Positions 55,617-63,538 of a stretch of 64,000 nt of DNA are shown here, piece after piece (position 1 is the stretch's first letter; each line of letters opens with the position of its first letter). Position numbers and translations under genes: made by a program. The DNA comes from Candidatus Bathyarchaeia archaeon (lineage in GTDB: Archaea; Thermoproteota; Bathyarchaeia; 40CM-2-53-6; DTGE01): positions 85,779 to 149,778 of the forward strand of contig JAWCKG010000003.1 of NCBI GenBank assembly GCA_038852285.1. Direction: 5' to 3'. The notes beneath the pieces are model-generated. The model was not told where the DNA came from, did not search any database, and saw nothing but the letters and a program-made list of their open reading frames with translations.

Positions 55617-55796
55617 CTAGGGCAGGTCCTCCAAATCCTTAAAGTATTTGTAGAACGTGAGTTTCCCATCCCTAAAGCCTCCACCATCTCCTTCTTCGTG
55701 AAATCGTTCAGCTTGTAGTAGGTAGTTCAGAATTCTGAGCTTTGGGGACTTGCCTAGAGCTCTAATCAAGAGTGAACCGTGATTGCACTCAATCAT
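55617..55796 (-). pseudogene. decayed winged-helix DNA-binding gene with two compensating frameshifts
   Basis: One frame from ATG 55796 to TAG 55617-55619 begins well (SLLIRALGKSPKLRILNYL) and ends well (KLTFYKYFKDLEDLP). The middle is nonsense (QAERFHEEGDGGGF), while a second frame over exactly this stretch reads YKLNDFTKKEMVEALGMG. Together they give the usual archaeal wHTH order SPKLRIL-..-FTKKE-..-LGMG-..-TFYKYFKDLEDL. So an indel near 55716 and another near 55661 disrupt the gene. Confidence 0.6.
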
Positions 55797-55867
55797 TTCT
55801 ATCGGGGTATGTCTGTGATTTAAAGTATGAATGCTTGCTGTTTAGATGTGTTGTAAGTTGTACTCTT

Positions 55868-56095
55868 ATGAGACGTGAATGCGCTGACGCGGAGTTAAGA
55901 ACTCTGATCCTAGATTGGCTTCAGAGGCATGGTAGATGGGAGCTTACCATTCCCCTTTGGACACGCTTGTTAACAAGCCCTCGCATATGGTCAAGAACAA
56001 CAGTGAGAGAGGATATGGAGAGTGTGGAAGAGCTCTTGGGCAAAAAATGCATCCTAGCCCCTAAGGGGGGAGGTGGGAGCCTAGGAGGGCGGTGA
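55868..56095 (+). CDS. hypothetical protein, possible HTH
   Basis: 75 residues from the ATG at 55868: MRRECADAELRTLILDWLQRHGRWELTIPLW, then SPRIWSRTTVREDMESVEELLGKK. The central part could form a helix-turn-helix. Family not recognised, no clear ribosome binding site; an in-frame extension to 55772 overlaps the wHTH remnant and is not preferred. Confidence 0.4.
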   Translation: MRRECADAELRTLILDWLQRHGRWELTIPLWTRLLTSPRIWSRTTVREDMESVEELLGKKCILAPKGGGGSLGGR

Positions 56096-56565
56096 GCATG
56101 AGACCGGTGAAAGCCTTGAAATCAGGGTGCATGAACCTCCTAACTTTAGTCGCTGAGACTCTCAAACGGGCTTCAGGGCTGTAAAGGGGTTATTAAGCCG
56201 GGTTGAGCTGGCCGGTAAATCAATCGGCCACTTTACGAGCGAAGTCAACAGCCTCAAACCAGGGTGTTTGACCGGCGACTTTCAACCCCTCCAACTCTTT
56301 TAAAACATTTTGCTGACGGAGACATTCTTAAGGAGCCAACCTCTGAAGCGAATTTAGCTCCCTTAAATTCGGCGCAATGGTGTGATGGGACACGTTAAGA
56401 AAGTTCTGGGAGTTATGAACGTTGTTAGATTAAATTCTAATGGTGGTTTGTGAAACTTCTGGATGAGTTAGGAGTATGCCTTCTAGGCCGCAGCTTTGTG
56501 TAAGCTTTTTAAGGTTTTATGAATGAAAGTTATTTTGGGGCTTCGCGACCTGTAGCTAAGCTGAA
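56096..56565. other. intergenic region, 470 bp
   Basis: No supported gene on either strand; frames are short and broken. AT-rich sequence from about 56500 probably contains the promoter of the MNT-HEPN gene at 56566. Confidence 0.4.
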
Positions 56566-57396
56566 TTGAAAATGCTGAAAAAGAATGAAGTAAGGCGTTT
56601 AATTAGGAGTGTTCTTGAAAGTGATGGTAATGTGCTCTTGGCTTACCTCTTCGGCTCAACCGGTAGGAATGCTGCTCAACCCCTCAGCGACGTGGACATC
56701 GCGGTCCTCCTTAAGGATAGTGGCTTAGAAAGGCAGGCGGACATCCTCTGGAAGGTGGCTAAGGCCCTTCGCGTACCTGAGGATAAAATAGACGTGGTGG
56801 ATCTGAGCCAGGCGGGGCCGCATTTAAAATACAACATTTTAAAGGAGGGTGTTAAAATCGTCGATAAGGGTTTTGAAAGGGGACTCGTCGAGAAAATCGT
56901 TGAAGAATATCCGGAAGCTAGGGAAAACCTTAACATACTGGTAAGAACGTGGCTTAAAGAAGATCCTAAAATAAATCAAGCGGTAATTTTGAGAAGGCTT
57001 GACGAAGTCCTTAGAAATGCTGCTTTCATCAGGGAACGTTACGCCCATAAACCCCTTGAATGGGTGTTAGAGGACCCTGAAAGAACGCTTGCCCTCGAAA
57101 GAAGCTTAGAGAGAATAATCGAGGCGATGATGGATGCCTGCCGACACATAGTTTCAGCTAAGAGGCTTGGGATAATTGAAACATACGCTGAATACCCGCT
57201 TCGTTTAGCCCAACACGAGTTGATGCCCAAAGACCTCGCCGATAAAATCGCTGAGTTAATCAAACTTCGAAACATCTTAGCCCACCGATACTTGGAGATC
57301 GATTATGCGAAGCTCCGTGAAAAAGCGGAGGAAACCGCTGAGCAGACAGCCCCAAAATTCGCAGACTGGATTAAAAAATTCTTTTCACAGAAATAG
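56566..57396 (+). CDS. fused MNT nucleotidyltransferase-HEPN protein
   Basis: 276 residues. Residues 1-105 are a minimal nucleotidyltransferase: G30-S31-x10-D42-x-D44 (GSTGRNAAQPLSDVD). Residues about 140-265 are an all-helical HEPN (DUF86-type) domain with R235-N-x3-H240-x-Y (RNILAHRY), the RNase motif. Usually HEPN toxin (HepT) and MNT antitoxin (MntA, which AMPylates the Tyr near the HEPN site) are separate genes; here they are one chain. TTG/ATG ambiguity at start: TTG 56566 or ATG 56572. Confidence 0.82.
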   Translation: MKMLKKNEVRRLIRSVLESDGNVLLAYLFGSTGRNAAQPLSDVDIAVLLKDSGLERQADILWKVAKALRVPEDKIDVVDLSQAGPHLKYNILKEGVKIVDKGFERGLVEKIVEEYPEARENLNILVRTWLKEDPKINQAVILRRLDEVLRNAAFIRERYAHKPLEWVLEDPERTLALERSLERIIEAMMDACRHIVSAKRLGIIETYAEYPLRLAQHELMPKDLADKIAELIKLRNILAHRYLEIDYAKLREKAEETAEQTAPKFADWIKKFFSQK

Positions 57397-57509
57397 AAAA
57401 ATCGGGAAAGAAGCTGAGTTAACATTCTAAATTTTTGGTTGCAGGATGGCTTCGATTTATGTATCTAAGGCAGCATCAAATATGGGCGTTGGAGTTAATT
57501 GGGCGGGAT

Positions 57510-57725
57510 TTAAACCTTGGCCTTTGACTGGAAGCACCTCCATGACTTGGGTATTCTTTTACTGGCGTTAAGGATAGTTAGGCCTACTATTTTTCCCTTC
57601 TCTGAGACGGATTATTACCCCTTCTTCGGTTATGTCTGAGTCGTCGACTTCTTAGGGATTCCCGAAGCTTATATTATATTGAGCGCATCGCCTTGTGAGT
57701 CGTAGTCGACTTCCATACTGCGCAT
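57510..57725 (-). pseudogene. DUF2283 antitoxin-like gene, broken
   Basis: The minus strand reads MRSMEVDYDSQGDALNI then a TAA. The next frame gives EVDDSDITEEGVIIRLREGK, and another frame continues KIVGLTILNASKRIPKSW. Placed together they spell the DUF2283 pattern (YD..aDaLyI...G......d...i...G.vG..IL.AS). So at least one stop and two frameshifts break it. It directly follows a toxin-like gene (57812-58078) on the same strand, the usual DUF4258/DUF2283-type pairing. Confidence 0.6.
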
Positions 57726-57811
57726 CAGATCTGCCTTCTCCACAGCACACCCCTTTGTATTAATGAAGCCTCCTTTCGTTTACTTCCCTATAAAATAACC
57801 AGAGAGATATT

Positions 57812-58078
57812 TTATGCTTTTGGAGTAGTTTCACAAAATCTCAATGCGAGGTATCTGCCAAACCATCCTAGTACAATATAATCTGGATCTTCCACCGCAT
57901 TTTTTAATTTCATTACATAGTCCGCTTTTGAGCCGAGCCCCGGGTGAGACTTTAGCATCTTGCCTTGCCATGTGACTTTATTAAGCGTAACCCTCTTTTT
58001 GAATTTTGACATCGCTGTAAAAACGGTTTCAGACGCCACATCCATCCATACCACATTTACGCTCCATTTGATCGCCAT
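57812..58078 (-). CDS. small RNase-toxin-like protein, C-terminus probably lost
   Basis: 88 residues, ATG start. Central KVTWQGKMLKSHPGLGSKADYVMKLKNAVEDPDYIVLG and RYLALRFCETTP resemble the small BECR/DUF4258-type toxins (H-P-x-L, then Pro-Asp-x-I). Homologous patterns normally continue with a strand like KYLxVVYKE and GFI; just past the stop, other frames read YLSGYF/LFYREVNER and GGFINT, so the 3' end looks frameshifted. Tentative family call. Confidence 0.5.
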   Translation of the reverse strand: MAIKWSVNVVWMDVASETVFTAMSKFKKRVTLNKVTWQGKMLKSHPGLGSKADYVMKLKNAVEDPDYIVLGWFGRYLALRFCETTPKA

Positions 58079-58430
58079 TCTCTAACCTAATGTTTGCCAA
58101 CTTGTTCTTTGAATTTGATAATCGCTATTACGATGGCTCCTAGTGATGTTGATGAAAAGCGATATTAAATTATAATACCAAGATAGGTGGATCATCACCC
58201 ACATCTCCCTCCGGGCTCGTGGGACGCATGTCATGGGGCTTAACTACTCGCCTTTAAACCTGTGTCCTTCGTTTCTACAGGAAAGTAAACTGAAAAATTG
58301 GTGGCTACGGTAACTTGCATGGTTGAAAGTTAAAATTATGCTTTCAAAGCTTCAACTATATGAATTAATATATGGACGTTAGTGTGGGGTCGGTGAAGGT
58401 GGAAGGTGTGGGGTTTAGGGTGGCGTTGAG
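58079..58430. other. intergenic region, 352 bp
   Basis: Divergent spacer between the toxin-like gene and the MNT gene. Contains a TATA-like AATTAATATATGG at about 58364-58376, likely the MNT promoter. Nothing else recognised. Confidence 0.4.
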
Positions 58431-59183
58431 ATGGGCGTGTTGAAGTTGAACGGGAAGGGCGGTGGGATGGGTGGTCGGTTGCTTAGGGAGGTGGGTGAGC
58501 TGGTTGACGAGGTTTCCAAGGCGTCGAAGGTTCATTCCGTTGTGCTTTTCGGCAGCGTGGCTAGGGGGGATTCGAATGAGTTTAGCGATGTCGACTTGTT
58601 ACTTTTATGTGGAGATGTGGTTGAGGCTCGGAGAGTTGTGTACCGTCTGGGCCATGGCTTTGAGGTTTCCGTTTACTCGCCTGAGGAGTTGGCGTCGATG
58701 GCCAAGCTGGGTCTTCCTTTCATTCACCATTTAGCTAGAGAGGGATTGGTGATGAGGGACGATGGGAGCTTCAAGATGGTTGTTGAAAACCTTAAAGACG
58801 CGGGCATGGAGGCGGTGAGGGCTGCTAGCCTCGAATTGCGGAGGACCATGAAGGTTTACTCCACCCTTTCAGGCTTCAACTTACCATACTTCGCTCACAT
58901 CTTTGAACCACTTCTAAACCTCATGGAAACATTTCTATGCGCCCATAAAATCTTCACATTCAACAAGGAAGAGGTTGTTAAGAAGTTCATTGAACTCAAC
59001 CCTAAGCTTACACCTATTCAAAACTACATGCTTAACCTCCTCACAGTTTACAGAAACTACGTTAGGCTTCAGCGAGAGGGAGAAGTGGATTTTAAAACCT
59101 TCGTTAAAACGGTAAGGGAGGTCTTGAAAGCAGTTGAAGAAAAGTTACAGGGAGAAGGTGAAGAAGCTTCTCGAAGACGCTGA
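58431..59183 (+). CDS. nucleotidyltransferase (MNT) domain protein with helical C-terminus
   Basis: 250 residues, ATG start. VVLFGSVARGDSNEFSDVDLLLL is the GSx10DxD site near residues 39-56. Residues after about 110 form a long alpha-helical region (LRRTMKVYSTLSG, HIFEPLLNLMETFLCAHKI), possibly a divergent HEPN-like bundle lacking a clear R-x4-H. The 3' end overlaps the HEPN gene by 50 bp, so the two form a coupled pair. Confidence 0.8.
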   Translation: MGVLKLNGKGGGMGGRLLREVGELVDEVSKASKVHSVVLFGSVARGDSNEFSDVDLLLLCGDVVEARRVVYRLGHGFEVSVYSPEELASMAKLGLPFIHHLAREGLVMRDDGSFKMVVENLKDAGMEAVRAASLELRRTMKVYSTLSGFNLPYFAHIFEPLLNLMETFLCAHKIFTFNKEEVVKKFIELNPKLTPIQNYMLNLLTVYRNYVRLQREGEVDFKTFVKTVREVLKAVEEKLQGEGEEASRRR

Positions 59184-59427
59184 AAAAGCCTTACAGGCTC
59201 AAGCATGGACCTCCGCCGCCAACTCATACGACTCAGCCATCGAAGGCATGTTGAGGCCTCATTTAAAGAACAAATATCATGTGAACGTAGGTTACAACTG
59301 GAGAAAGGTGCCTGAGGAGCTGAGAAGCAAAGGAGTCGAAGTTGAAGAAAGCTGGAAACAGGTTGGGAGGCTAAGGTTCAAAGGGAAAGGATGGTCAAAA
59401 GCGACGTATAGCATGGAGCCAGAGTGA
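59134..59427 (+). CDS. HEPN-domain protein, probably truncated
   Basis: 97 residues from TTG 59134. KVKKLLEDAEKALQAQAWTSAANSYDSAIEGMLRPHLKNKYHV matches the first three helices of archaeal HEPN proteins, whose substrate-binding role accompanies MNT genes. It stops after GWSKATYSMEPE, short of the usual ~130 residues, and is followed at once by transposon remnants, so the 3' end may have been lost. Confidence 0.6.
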   Translation: MKKSYREKVKKLLEDAEKALQAQAWTSAANSYDSAIEGMLRPHLKNKYHVNVGYNWRKVPEELRSKGVEVEESWKQVGRLRFKGKGWSKATYSMEPE

Positions 59428-59439
59428 GTTCAAGATGAT

Positions 59440-59996
59440 AAAAACGGGAGAGGTTAGATTTACTCCGGCCTTCCAAGATAGGTAAGGGTTCCAATGAGGG
59501 TTCAGCATACCTTTGATGGAAAGAAGGAGCATGCTATTAAAGAGGCACAACTCTGGCAGGTGGTTCGCCTGTATAAGCGTCGAGATAGGGTTCTGCGTTC
59601 TCCAAAAGAAGCCGAAAAAGATTGTGGGTGTGGATGTTGGAATAGAACATTTCCTCGCAGACAGCGAATGAAGGCGATAGAAAATCCGAGATTCTATGAA
59701 AAGACGCTTAGACGTATAAGGGTCCATCACTCGTTCTCAGGGAAAAAGAAGGGTTCAAGGAATCGGGAAAACAGAGGATGAAGCTTGCCGTATCCTACGA
59801 TGGGCTGGTGAATCAGAGGAGTGACTTCCTACAGAAGCCCTCTACAATTCTACGTAAACAATTATGACTTCATCTGCGTTGAGAATTTGAACATAAAAGG
59901 CATGTTTATAAACCACAACCTTGCCCAGAAGATACTTGAGGCCTCCTTGGAGGAAAATCCTTCAGCTGCTGGAGGTAAGGCTGAAAGAGCTTTCCA
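59440..59996 (+). pseudogene. IS200/IS605-type tnpB remnant with several frameshifts
   Basis: Pieces of TnpB in successive frames: SGRWFACISVEI..KKPKKIVGVDVGIEHFLADSE (RuvC-I Asp in VGVDVG), then AIENPRFYEKTLRRIRVHHSFSGKKKGSRNRE, then KQRMKLAVSYDGLVNQRSDFLQK, then YDFICVENLNIKGMFINHNLAQKILEAS (RuvC-II Glu in CVENL). At least three frameshifts and lost N- and C-termini; no tnpA nearby. A dead insertion element in the accessory region. Confidence 0.75.
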
Positions 59997-60009
59997 TTAA
60001 CCTTTAAAA

Positions 60010-60202
60010 TTAAGAGATGTTCCAAAGCTCAACGATGAGCCCTTTCTCCACGAGGAGTTTGGAGGCTTCTAACTCATCTTTTTTCTACTTGAATCGTTTT
60101 GTTTTCACTCCGTGTTTCACGTTTCGCTGCGGCGGCCATGGCTTGGCATGTCTTCATCTTATTCGCGTTGAGGGGTTTGTTACGGCCACATGTTTTAGGC
60201 AT
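60010..60202 (-). pseudogene. short frameshifted minus-strand ORF of unknown family
   Basis: ATG at 60202 reads MPKTCGRNKPLNANKMKTCQ... for 42 codons, then stops. The adjacent frame continues DELEASKLLVEKGLIVELWNIS to TAA at 60010-60012. Both halves look coding-like, suggesting one broken ~63-residue protein. Family not recognised. Lies directly behind the vapC remnant on the same strand. Confidence 0.35.
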
Positions 60203-60206
60203 TTTA

Positions 60207-60600
60207 TTACCATTTTTCAACCTTTAACGCTGGAATCTTGGACAAATGTTTTATGTTGCGGGTGATTATTGTCGCGTTGTGATTCAAGCATATTCCAGCG
60301 ATCATTTCACCCATCACGCTTATACGCAGACCCTTCTTTCCAAATAGGCGAGAGCTTTTATCGTCTGCACATGTCTTCTTTCCCGTAGCATAATGTGTCA
60401 AACGAGTCCAGGAGCTCTTTCGTGGTTTTAAAGTTTTTATTCGCCTCTTCTGTCAGAAGAGCCCCAAATATTATTTCTTGCTCATTAAAAATTGTTGTTG
60501 TAATGACGCCTTCGGTTTCATTAAGCTCTCTCAATTTTTCAATCGCATTCCTGTCATTCCTTAATAGCGCGACCAAAATATCGGAGTCTAAAACTTTCAT
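60207..60600 (-). pseudogene. vapC: VapC-type PIN toxin with one frameshift
   Basis: First part from ATG 60600: MKVLDSDILVALLRNDRNAIE...NEQEIIFGALLTEE...SFDTLCYGKEDM, then a frameshift near 60370; the other frame continues ADDKSSRLFGKKGLRISVMGEMIAGICLNHNATIITRNIKHLSKIPALKVEKW. The PIN acids (LDSD, NEQE, D/E in VMGEMIAG, ITRN) are all recognisable. It overlaps the vapB start of the same operon by 4 bp. One extra base near 60370 (within ATGTGCAGACG on the minus strand) explains the break. Confidence 0.75.
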
Positions 60601-60887
60601 TTGAACGTCCTTCTCATCCTTTCCTCAAAGCTTTTATCGGCGGAATCTCTCAGCATCCTCATCCCTACAATAATTTTTTCAAAATCCCTGTCAAACATTT
60701 TGCTCCAGGCTCCAGCAAACTTTAAGATGTCGGGCCTCTCTTTTCTCATCATCCTCTCAAACAACTCGCTGAAGCTTTCGCCGTTTCTCTTGATCCTTAG
60801 AAGCTCCTCATAGACCTTCTTTTTAATTGTCAACGTTTTGAATTCTATCAATTTTATCACGCTTAAACTTAAATGCACATCCTTCAT
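60597..60887 (-). CDS. vapB: VapB-type antitoxin (DUF217-like)
   Basis: 96 residues. KTLTIKKKVYEELLRIKRNGESFSELFERMMRKERPDILKFAGAW is the archaeal VapB pattern (xTIxxxVYxxLxxxKxxxESFSExIxRL...). Overlaps the frameshifted vapC by 4 bp (ATGA), so it was a coupled vapBC operon. The antitoxin is intact while the toxin is broken. Confidence 0.8.
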   Translation of the reverse strand: MKDVHLSLSVIKLIEFKTLTIKKKVYEELLRIKRNGESFSELFERMMRKERPDILKFAGAWSKMFDRDFEKIIVGMRMLRDSADKSFEERMRRTFK

Positions 60888-61066
60888 TCATAATTTGATT
60901 TCTCACAACCTTATCTTGGACATGTGGATCACATTCACGGTTTTCAATCATTTCTCCCGTGGTTCTTCATTCGCCGTGATGAAGAATGTTTCGGTTTAAG
61001 CGGCTGAAGCCAGGTAAGAAGCCTCGTATAGTGGGGGTTTGAGTTCAACAGCGATCTTATGGCCTT

Positions 61067-61496
61067 TTAACAGGTTAACTCGCTCGGGGAGAGTGTGTTC
61101 TCAAGGAGGTCCTTCTCCCTTATGAATCCTTCAAGTTCTTCATCCAGGGTTAGCAGCTTCAAGCCTAGGTTAACCGAGCTCGCGTACAGTATGTTGTCGA
61201 TCAGGTCTCTATGACCTGCCATATACAGTTTCAGGGCGTTGCTGAAGGTTTCGGCGTTCACGCTCGTCCTTCTATATCTGTCCCCTTCAATTATGCTCCT
61301 TAAGCTTTCCCTGAGGCGCGTTAGCTTAGCGTCGTCTAATGGGAGCCCTACCGCTATTCACAGGGATTCTGGGACGTTGAAATCCTAGTATATTTCAGCG
61401 TTCAAGCGTTCCAGCTGCCTCAGGCCCTTCAAAACTTTGTCGTCAACGCTTATACCTAGAGAAGGCGGGGATGAAGGATGTGTCAAGGAGAACCCT
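61067..61496 (-). pseudogene. vapC: second VapC-type PIN toxin, decayed
   Basis: Starts RVLLDTSFIPAFSRY right at the end of the AbrB-type antitoxin but without a start codon. A frameshift leads to GISVDDKVLKGLRQLERLNAEIY, then in-frame TAG and TGA, and finally an open part with PLDDAKLTRLRESL...AGHRDLIDNILYASSVNLGLKLLTLDEELEGFI. The PIN order LDTSF, LIDNILYASA and LLTLDEEL is clear. At least one frameshift and two stops. Confidence 0.72.
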
Positions 61497-61737
61497 TAAC
61501 GTATTTCTCCTGCTCCTCAACGCTTATCGCCTCCACCTCTTCAGGCTTTACCGAGGCGAACTTCCACCCCTCCAGGGCTAGGGTGATGGGGTCCTTGACG
61601 GCCTCGATGAGTATGCTGCCTCCTACAAGCCTTAAAAGTATCTTCTCACCCTCCTTTAAGCCGGCGGCCTCTACGAGTATTTTAGGCAGGTAGACGGCGT
61701 ATTTTCTGCCAACCTTGGCTTTAACGATCAACCCCAC
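61483..61737 (-). CDS. vapB: AbrB/SpoVT-type antitoxin
   Basis: 84 residues, ATG start. N-terminal swapped-hairpin AbrB domain: IVKAKVGRKYAVYLPKILVEAAGLKEGEKILLRLVGGSILIEAV; C-terminal ~35 residues would bind the cognate PIN toxin. Overlaps the decayed vapC by 14 bp. Confidence 0.82.
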   Translation of the reverse strand: MGLIVKAKVGRKYAVYLPKILVEAAGLKEGEKILLRLVGGSILIEAVKDPITLALEGWKFASVKPEEVEAISVEEQEKYVKGSP

Positions 61738-62266
61738 ACCAGAATTAATACGATAAATCAGGCTTAAAACCTTCTCTCTGACTTACATGGATGCAGACAA
61801 GAGCTGACGGTAGCGTAAGTTTTGGAGAAGATTTGATGTGGGTCGCAGAGGAAGGTGCTTAGTTGAGCTCTGGCAGCCATATGCCGGCGGTTTAAAAGCG
61901 AAGGGACGACAGCTCGTCTTTAATGATTCTTCACGGATTCCGGGGGAGGGCTGCGCTCGGCCACGGCGTGGGCTTCAATTTGAACGTATGAATTCCCCTC
62001 TGAACGCTGAACAAGGGGTTGCTCAGCGGTTGTTTTAACGTTTTTCAATCTCTCTTCAAGGGGATGCCGGAATATATCGGGATCCGACATAGACTTTTAC
62101 ATAGGGTGACATTCACCGTTTGCGGAGGCTTGGCGACGCGTTGGGATAAAGGCGTGTTGGGTAAGCCTGTTTACTCCGAGACATAAGGTACACCTGCCTC
62201 CAAGGGGTTAACCCGGGTTATCTTCTAAGCAGTATGCTTTAGAGCTATGGCGGAGTAATTCGCCGT
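61738..62266. other. intergenic region with an orphan promoter-like repeat, 529 bp
   Basis: Holds copy A of the 45-bp repeat at 62065-62110 (separate entry). A 66-codon plus-strand frame (61838-62038) has unusual composition and no family; I do not call it. Downstream of the repeat (62111-62266) no protein frame begins, so any transcript would be non-coding. Confidence 0.45.
62065..62110 (+). repeat. copy A of a 45-bp promoter-like repeat
   Basis: Shares about 37 of 45 positions with copy B at 63437-63482, including the identical core ATATATCGGGAT and CGACATAGA. Contains TCG-GGATC-CGA, a short dyad, followed by CTTTTACATA as a weaker TATA box. No gene follows. Confidence 0.7.
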
Positions 62267-62795
62267 CTAGGGTGACGTTAATTTGCAGCTTTTTAACAGC
62301 TTATCGTCGATTTCGAAGCGGTCATCGCAAGCGTCAAGCAATTCATCATGCACGCTGGTCTTAAAATAATATAGCTGTACCAAGACTCCGGCGTCTTTTG
62401 CGGCCTGAATTGCTGGAACTAGATCGCTGTCGCCGGAAACTATTACCGCCCTGTCTATCTGATGAGCCCAGCTCATCCTCACTAAATCCACTGAGAGGAG
62501 AACATCAACCCTTTTCTGAACAAACTCTCCATTAATGAAGCTTAAATCTAATTTCAAACCTAGGTAACCTTTTCAACGCGTGGAAAAACCTGTCTTTATC
62601 ACCATATCTTTTCCGCTCATCTTCTGTAGGTGGGTTGCTCTGATAAGGCATACAATCGTAGACGTAGGTTCTGAGCCTTTCACAGCCCTTACACAACAGC
62701 TCGGATAACTTGTAATAGTCTATTTTGACGTTTGAAAGGTCCTTTAAGGCTTTGCTTAGATATCCATTATCTATGAAAACCGCCGCCTTATCCAT
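62267..62795 (-). pseudogene. NYN-domain (LabA/DUF88-like) nuclease, one frameshift
   Basis: First part from ATG 62795: MDKAAVFIDNGYLSKALKDL (FIDNGYL is the first acidic motif), on to DRFFHALKRLPRFEIR. A frameshift in the overlap 62532-62557 leads to KLDLSFINGEFVQKRVDVLLSVDLVRMSW, DRAVIVSGDSDLVPAIQAAKDAGVLVQLYYF, including the second acidic motif GDSD. All NYN motifs are present, so a single indel breaks an otherwise complete ~170-residue protein. Confidence 0.75.
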
Positions 62796-63538
62796 GCTTA
62801 GATGATTGTGGAGAAAAGATATATATTTGCTATCGTCTTCTTCAAACGATAGCGGCTATATTCAACAATGGTTTTGCCGTTACCATATATAAATTTTCTT
62901 TGCTTCATTTATATAAATATTCAAATAAGCCCCCCTCATACTACATCGCAATATTGAAGTAAACGTCGCAACTTTCCTCCAGCCTCACGCGCAGGTTAAT
63001 GAACGCCTCTGAGGCGTCGACTCAGCCTTTTACCCCTCCTCCCTAAACCGCTGACCCAACCCTATACCCATTTCTGGAAAGCAGTAAACCGCTCATCCAG
63101 CCTCTCAGCGCATTAACGTTGAAACATGTGTAGGCTCCCTCCTCATATTTTTGATGGAACATGTTTACACGGTTGATTCGGACCCGACATTAACCGATAT
63201 GAGCAGGAACGGGCTTTAAACGGCGCCTCCTAGGCCACGTCGAGGCCGACACCTACCTGAACCTTTTTCATTAAAACATTAAAAACCTAAAACCAGCCTT
63301 TATAAAAGGAAAATCAACACCGCAAATGGATAATTATTAGGTGATTTGGTTTAGAACAAGTGAAAAACCGGGTGTTTTCATATAAATTTTCCATGTAAAT
63401 CTAGGTAAGTGTTTCGGAATCAGCGCTTTAAGCCGCTGTCGGCATATATCGGGATTCGACATAGAGCTTTATATAGGTAACCTTGAACCTTTAAGCCAAG
63501 CGCGCAAGCGCTAAAACATTAGAGGAGAATAAGGGAAA
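62796..63538. other. intergenic region with a promoter, 743 bp
   Basis: AT-rich start (62820-62940) likely carries the NYN promoter. The middle has no frame I can support on either strand. The end contains copy B of the repeat, a TATA box (about 63468-63475) and GAGG at 63522-63525 for the secreted protein gene, with a leader of about 40 nt. Confidence 0.45.
63437..63482 (+). promoter_or_regulatory. copy B of the repeat: promoter of the secreted protein gene
   Basis: ATATATCGGGATTCGACATAG followed by CTTTATATAGG, a strong TATA box (63468-63475) about 65-70 bp before the ATG at 63539. The part upstream of TATA is conserved with copy A beyond what basal promoter elements need, with a TCG-N5-CGA dyad, so it may bind a regulator. 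Confidence 0.6.

Noticed and set aside
61838..62038. 66-codon plus-strand ORF in the spacer after the AbrB gene
   Set aside because: Odd Gly/Arg-rich composition, no homologous pattern and no ribosome binding site; might be a fragment of a transposon end but I cannot support it.
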